Assembly: GCA_035506075.1 (NCBI GenBank) | Contig: DATJQB010000343.1 | Location: 1-10,919 of the forward strand | From: UBA9647 sp035506075 | GTDB lineage: Bacteria; Bacteroidota; Ignavibacteria; UBA10030 | Length of the DNA stretch: 10,919 bases | Direction of reading: 5' to 3' | In this document: piece by piece, positions 7,254 to 10,919 of the stretch | How positions within the stretch are numbered: the first letter of the stretch is position 1 | How the letters are laid out: the number at the start of each line of letters is the position of its first letter | Notes under the pieces: generated by a model | What the model saw: only the letters and a program-made list of their open reading frames with translations | Told to the model about the DNA's origin: nothing | The model's database searches: none | Made by a program: the position numbers and the translations under genes

Positions 7254-8822
7254 TTAGTCCAAAGAACCGATTCTCTGCTCAACATAATTCAGAACTGCAT
7301 TGTTCCGCACAAGATCGCCCGCCGATTGAATGTCTGTATGAAGGATTCTGTCGCGATCGAGATGATCGATGCGTGCGCGGACATATTGGTACGCGGCCTC
7401 CACGCCTTCACCTGCTCTGATTGTTCTTCGCCGATCCGCCTTGCGCGTGAAGTCGAGACCCTGGCATGCACACAGCATCTCGATGCCGAGCACTGCCTGG
7501 ACATTTTGAAGGACCCGCCATGCTTTCTGCGCAGCAATCGACCCCATGCTATTGTGGTCCTCCTGGTTCGCCGACGTCGGGATGGAGTCGACGCTCGCAG
7601 GATGGCACAGCACTTTGTTTTCCGAGACCAGGGACGCCGCCGTGTATTGTGCGATCATGTAGCCCGAATTAAGTCCCCCCTGCTCCGTCAGGAATCTCGG
7701 GAGACCGCTCAGCGAGCCGTTGACGAGCCGCTCGATGCGGCGCTCGGAGATGTTCGCCAGCTCCGCAAGGGCGATCGCAAGAAAATCCATCGCAAGCGCG
7801 ATCGGCTGGCCGTGAAAATTCCCGCCTTCAAGGTGCGCCTTCCCGGAAGGAAAAATCAGGGGATTGTCATTCGCCGAGTTGATCTCCGTCGACACAACAT
7901 CCCAGACATATCTGATCGCATCCCGCGATGCACCGTGAACCTGGGGGATGCAGCGGATCGAGTACGCATCCTGCACACGCGGGTCGTTGAACCGGTGCGA
8001 TCCGCGGATCTCGCTCTTTCTCATAAGGCGCTTCATGCTGCGCGCCACGGCAATCTGTCCCTTGAATGGACGGAGACGATGGATGCGCGGATCAAACGGC
8101 GTGTCGCTGCCGCGCAGCGCCTCGACACTCATGCCGGCAACAATGTCTGCAGTCTTGCGGAGCGCCATCGCCTGGTGCACCGCAAGTGCGGCAAACGATG
8201 TCATCATCTGCGTGCCGTTGATGAGGGCAAGTCCTTCCTTTGCCTCAAGGCGGATGGGACTCAGCCCGACCTGTGCGAGCGCTGTTCGCGCGGCGATCGG
8301 TTTGGCCGAAATGCGTTTGTTGGAATGTATCCAGACCCGCCCCTTTCCCATCATCGCGAGAACAAGATGGGCGAGTTGAACGAGGTCTCCGCTCGCGCCA
8401 ACCGAGCCCTGGGACGGCACGACGGGTGTAATCCCGCGCTGCAGCATCTCGACGAGCATCTCCACAGTCTGCAGCTTCGCGCCGGAATGCCCCTTGGCAA
8501 TCGCGTTGACCCGCAGGGCCATCATCGCACGGACAATCTCGGGGGGAAGCGGGTCGCCTGTCCCTGCCGCATGGCTCAGGATCAGGTTTTCCTGGAGCTG
8601 AGCGATGTCCTTCAAGTCTATGCGGACATTGCTGAACTCCCCAAACCCTGTCGTCACTCCATAGACCGTGCGATTTGAACCGACCCACTCGTCGATCAAC
8701 CGCCGGGCCCTGACGATTCTCTTCCGCGCCTGAGGCGTCAGCTCTATTCGCACATGTTGACGCGCAATTTCGTTGAGTGCGGGAATCGTGAGCGAATTGC
8801 CGTCGAGCAGAACAGTTTTCAT
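7254..8822 (-). CDS. hutH: Histidine ammonia-lyase
   Basis: 522 residues, as expected for the family. The enzyme deaminates L-histidine to trans-urocanate and ammonia, the first step of histidine degradation, as a cytoplasmic homotetramer. The MIO cofactor precursor Ala143-Ser144-Gly145 lies in GSVGASGDL. Other active-site elements are visible: Tyr54 in YGVTTGFG, His84 in ILSHAAG, Asn202 in INGTQ, the YSIRC-PQVHG segment (287-298), NDNPLI, GNFHGQP (334-340) and SANQEDHNSMG (417-427). His84 fits histidine or tyrosine as substrate rather than phenylalanine; overall motifs favour histidine, with tyrosine ammonia-lyase as the main alternative. Start ATG 8822 fits the usual family N-terminus but lacks a Shine-Dalgarno sequence. 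No other hut gene (hutU, hutI, hutG) is in the window; the downstream partner is add. Confidence 0.94.
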   Translation of the reverse strand: MKTVLLDGNSLTIPALNEIARQHVRIELTPQARKRIVRARRLIDEWVGSNRTVYGVTTGFGEFSNVRIDLKDIAQLQENLILSHAAGTGDPLPPEIVRAMMALRVNAIAKGHSGAKLQTVEMLVEMLQRGITPVVPSQGSVGASGDLVQLAHLVLAMMGKGRVWIHSNKRISAKPIAARTALAQVGLSPIRLEAKEGLALINGTQMMTSFAALAVHQAMALRKTADIVAGMSVEALRGSDTPFDPRIHRLRPFKGQIAVARSMKRLMRKSEIRGSHRFNDPRVQDAYSIRCIPQVHGASRDAIRYVWDVVSTEINSANDNPLIFPSGKAHLEGGNFHGQPIALAMDFLAIALAELANISERRIERLVNGSLSGLPRFLTEQGGLNSGYMIAQYTAASLVSENKVLCHPASVDSIPTSANQEDHNSMGSIAAQKAWRVLQNVQAVLGIEMLCACQGLDFTRKADRRRTIRAGEGVEAAYQYVRARIDHLDRDRILHTDIQSAGDLVRNNAVLNYVEQRIGSLD

Positions 8823-8863
8823 CGGGGGATTCAGAAGGTGAGCAATCTGTGCATTTCGGCGTT

Positions 8864-8892
8864 AATTTACGGCTGACTTCCCTGAGATTCAA
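8864..8892 (-). promoter_or_regulatory. Putative sigma-70-like promoter for hutH-add
   Basis: On the minus strand TTGAAT (8887-8892), a 17-base spacer and TAAATT (8864-8869) lie 42 bases before the hutH ATG, giving a leader of about 35 bases. Each hexamer matches consensus at four of six positions. It faces away from the promoter at 8918-8946. Confidence 0.5.
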
Positions 8893-8917
8893 CCTGATCT
8901 CTGCGTGACGCCAATGA

Positions 8918-8946
8918 TTGACTTTTCCGGCGAATCTCGTTATTAT
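8918..8946 (+). promoter_or_regulatory. Strong sigma-70-like promoter for the two-component pair
   Basis: TTGACT (8918-8923), exactly 17 bases, then TATTAT (8941-8946): five of six matches in each hexamer, the best promoter-like element in the window. A start near 8953 gives a leader of about 130 bases before ATG 9085. It also rules out the in-frame ATG at 8905 as the gene start, since that lies upstream of the promoter. The leader contains a 35-codon frame (ATG 9005 to a stop at 9112) overlapping the real start by 28 bases, with no Shine-Dalgarno sequence; probably chance. Confidence 0.6.
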
Positions 8947-9084
8947 CTCGCGGGATTTCGTCGCGTTCTCAGCGAATTCGAAAGCTCCCCACTCTCCAGC
9001 CGCTATGACTTCCGTGCGAAGTCCGGGGCAACGACAGTCATCAGGGGCATCGGTCACTATCCACTTATCTGTGGTTCCTTCTGT

Positions 9085-10188
9085 ATGGATGAGCAAAAAA
9101 TCCGCGTCCTGATTGCCGATGATGAAGATTCCCTGAGATCCACGATTGCTGCCTGGCTGGGGGATGAGGGTTTCGCCGTCGAACAGGCATCCGATGGCCT
9201 CGCCGCCATCAAGCAGATTCAGACGAAAGATTTTGATATCGCTCTTCTTGATATCAAAATGCCGGGAGCAAACGGACTGGAGGTTCTTCGGTTCATACGA
9301 AAGAACTCCCCGGGCACCGACACGGTCATGATGACGGCGATGAGTGACGTCAACATGGCGGTCGAAGCGATGAAACTCGGCGCGAAGGAGTATCTGACGA
9401 AGCCGATCGATCTCGATCAGCTTGTGCCTCAGCTTCGGGCGTTGATGTTGAAGAGGGATGCCGAGGAACGAATTCGCCAGCTCCAGGCTGAACATACGGC
9501 CCGGCTCCTGTACGATCTTCACAATCCGATCTCCGGACTCCGGCAAAGCATCGGCTATCTCATGAAGGAGATGGCAGGTCCCCTGAGCGAACACCAACGA
9601 GAACTGCTTGGGTACATGACGACATCCATCGACCGTGTGATCGGGCTGCTGACGGACATGATGGACCTGACGAAACTGGAAGCCGGCAGAGTCCGGCTCA
9701 ACAAGGGAATCAGCGATGTGGCTGATCTCGTCCAGGAAGTTGCACACGAATTTCACATCCCGCTCCAGTCAAGCAACATCACGATCGACATTCATCCCGA
9801 GTCAGACCTCCCGACGATTGAGTTTGACAGGCAGAAGATCCATCAGGTTCTGGAAAACCTGTTGAGCAACGCCGTTCGCACGACACCGGTCAAGGGAGTC
9901 GTTGTCATTCACATCCGCAAGGTTGCGATGGTCATGGAGGAGGGGCAGCAGCCGGCCGACTACGTGATGATTTCTGTCTTCAACAGCGGGCCGGGGATTG
10001 CGCCCGACGAACTCGCGGGAATGTTCGATCGCTACAGAAATGTGACTGCCGGGAAGGACGACCAAAAAACAAACCTCGGACTCATCATCTGCCAGCGGAT
10101 TGTCGAAGCACACAGCGGCAGAATCTGGGCCGAATCCGAACCCAACAAAGGGGCCACGATTTCGTTCGTGCTTCCCGTTGGTGCATGA
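9085..10188 (+). CDS. Receiver-histidine kinase-like hybrid, degenerate kinase core
   Basis: 367 residues, cytoplasmic, no membrane segment. Residues 5-118 are an intact receiver: Asp12/Asp13, phospho-acceptor Asp56 in LLDIKMPG, Thr84 and Lys106 in TKP. A coiled-coil-like linker (120-140) leads to a HisKA-type dimerisation helix pair (135-207) and a HATPase domain (about 210-365). The H-box reads Y143-D-L-H-N-P148: aligned on the Pro, the phospho-histidine position is Tyr143. The N-box keeps Asn262 in NLLSNA. The G1 box is N300-SGPGI in place of DxGxGI, and the G2 box is K328-TNLGL in place of GxGLGL. Autokinase activity is therefore doubtful, while the DxxN phosphatase-type motif (Asp144, Asn147) is kept. 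I infer a receiver-controlled pseudokinase or phosphatase; His146 as an alternative acceptor is not excluded. No Shine-Dalgarno is visible. The sigma-54 activator gene follows after 11 bases. Confidence 0.85.
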   Translation: MDEQKIRVLIADDEDSLRSTIAAWLGDEGFAVEQASDGLAAIKQIQTKDFDIALLDIKMPGANGLEVLRFIRKNSPGTDTVMMTAMSDVNMAVEAMKLGAKEYLTKPIDLDQLVPQLRALMLKRDAEERIRQLQAEHTARLLYDLHNPISGLRQSIGYLMKEMAGPLSEHQRELLGYMTTSIDRVIGLLTDMMDLTKLEAGRVRLNKGISDVADLVQEVAHEFHIPLQSSNITIDIHPESDLPTIEFDRQKIHQVLENLLSNAVRTTPVKGVVVIHIRKVAMVMEEGQQPADYVMISVFNSGPGIAPDELAGMFDRYRNVTAGKDDQKTNLGLIICQRIVEAHSGRIWAESEPNKGATISFVLPVGA

Positions 10189-10199
10189 GATCAGGAAGT

Positions 10200-10919
10200 A
10201 TGAGCGCTTCAAAAGTACCCACGACAATTCTGGCTGTTGATGACGAAGCCCCGCTCCTCCTTGCCCTGAAAGGGTTGTTGGAGCAGGAGGGTTTCGAGGT
10301 TCAGACCGCCCAGGATGGCGTCTCTGCCATCAACTGCATCCAGTCCTCACCGTTCGACGTGGTACTGCTCGACGTCAAGATGCCGCGCGTCGACGGCATC
10401 GAAGTCCTGAGGTTCATCAAGGAACACTATCTCGAAACGCAGGTCATCATGCTCACCGGTGTGAGCGATGTACGGACTGCTGTCGAGTGCATGCAGGTTG
10501 GAGCGTTTCACTACATCACGAAACCGTATTCCGTCGACGAGCTGCTGGCGATCATCAATCGCGCACTGGAGCGAAAGCACCTCGTTCTTCAGAACAAAGC
10601 GCTGAAGACCGAGCTCGGGCGCCATGCACTCTCGTCCATGATCATCAGCCAGAGCAAGTCATTTCTCGACGTATTGAATCTTGCCTCGCGCATCGCACCG
10701 ACAGATTCGACTGTCCTCATCCAGGGAGCGAGCGGCACCGGCAAGGAGCTCATCGCCAATTTTCTCCATTCGAACAGCCCGCGGAAAAATGCTCCGTTGA
10801 TGGCGTTGAACTGCTCCTCCATCCCGGAGACGCTTATCGAGAGCGAAATCTTCGGACACGAAAAGGGTGCGTTCACGGATGCGTCGTCTGCCAAGGAAGG
10901 CCTGGTGGAGATCGCGCAG
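10200..10919 (+). CDS. NtrC-type sigma-54 response regulator (C-terminus beyond window edge)
   Basis: Partial gene: 240 codons from ATG 10200 to the right edge with no stop. Residues 8-122 are a receiver with Asp14/Asp15, phospho-acceptor Asp58 in LLDVKMPR, Thr86 and Lys108 in TKP. The sigma-54-interacting AAA+ domain begins near residue 146, with Walker A GASGTGKE (176-183) and the L1 loop ESEIFGHEKGAFTDA (214-228). The sigma-54 contact motif is GAFTDA, with Asp227 in place of the second glycine of GAFTGA. Walker B and any C-terminal helix-turn-helix lie outside the window. The protein should activate RNA polymerase-sigma-54 from enhancer sites when its receiver is phosphorylated. It starts 11 bases after the hybrid gene behind AGGAAG, and the two are surely co-transcribed. 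No sensor kinase with an intact H-box is in the window, so the phosphodonor is probably encoded elsewhere or downstream. Confidence 0.93.
   Translation, partial: MSASKVPTTILAVDDEAPLLLALKGLLEQEGFEVQTAQDGVSAINCIQSSPFDVVLLDVKMPRVDGIEVLRFIKEHYLETQVIMLTGVSDVRTAVECMQVGAFHYITKPYSVDELLAIINRALERKHLVLQNKALKTELGRHALSSMIISQSKSFLDVLNLASRIAPTDSTVLIQGASGTGKELIANFLHSNSPRKNAPLMALNCSSIPETLIESEIFGHEKGAFTDASSAKEGLVEIAQ

Noticed and set aside
7326..8678. Long open frame (450 codons) on the plus strand opposite hutH
   Set aside because: It is the antisense of a complete hutH with all active-site motifs; the translation is rich in Arg, His and Cys and shows no domain.
8905..9084. Earlier in-frame ATG for the receiver-kinase hybrid
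   Set aside because: It lies upstream of the strong promoter-like element at 8918-8946, and the receiver fold begins right after Met at 9085.
8245..9756. 503-codon open frame on the minus strand
   Set aside because: It spans the start of hutH, the divergent promoters and the antisense of the receiver domain, and its translation has no recognisable domain.
1..10919. CRISPR arrays, tRNA or rRNA genes, insertion sequences, phage or defence modules
   Set aside because: No regularly spaced repeats, cloverleaf or rRNA-like sequence, transposase or integrase motifs were seen; every long gene belongs to a recognisable chromosomal family.

Overview
The window is ordinary bacterial chromosome, densely coded and moderately GC-rich, with no sign of phage, insertion sequence, CRISPR array, tRNA or rRNA. 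The BatA-type membrane protein with an N-terminal aerotolerance-regulator domain, a Fis/NtrC-type sigma-54 activator, small SPII lipoproteins and a secreted patatin together suggest a member of the Bacteroidota/Chlorobiota/Ignavibacteria (FCB) group. That placement is inferred from gene content, not from a marker gene. Several genes have good Shine-Dalgarno sequences, and several intergenic regions carry sigma-70-like promoters with 17-base spacers.

Layout. (1) 1-1140, minus: N-terminal 380 codons of an exported patatin-like phospholipase that runs off the left edge. (2) 1141-1345: divergent intergenic region. (3) 1346-4790, plus: a two-gene unit of a large BatA/vWA-type inner-membrane protein whose end overlaps the start of the ribosome-associated GTPase HflX by 8 bases. 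(4) 4804-8822, minus: two adjacent minus-strand pairs. hutH (histidine ammonia-lyase) and add (adenosine deaminase) form a pair 24 bases apart. After a 210-base gap come a metallo-beta-lactamase-fold hydrolase and a small lipoprotein of unknown function. hflX and the lipoprotein gene converge with only 13 bases between their stops. (5) 8823-9084: a compact divergent control region with one promoter-like element facing each way. (6) 9085-10919, plus: a two-component pair. The first gene encodes a receiver joined to a histidine-kinase-like module. The second, cut by the right edge, encodes a receiver plus sigma-54 AAA+ activator.

The most interesting content is the two-component pair. In the first protein the H-box histidine is a tyrosine, the G1-box aspartate is an asparagine and two G2-box glycines are lost, while the receiver, the N-box and the DxxN motif linked to phosphatase activity are kept. 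It therefore looks like a receiver-controlled pseudokinase or dedicated phosphatase. Its neighbour carries GAFTDA in place of the canonical GAFTGA sigma-54 contact loop. The two receivers are close relatives of each other. The other genes are recognisable housekeeping or catabolic families. The 210-base gap between add and the hydrolase gene is a second spot worth examining, because it holds a possible micro-ORF whose stop overlaps the hydrolase start.
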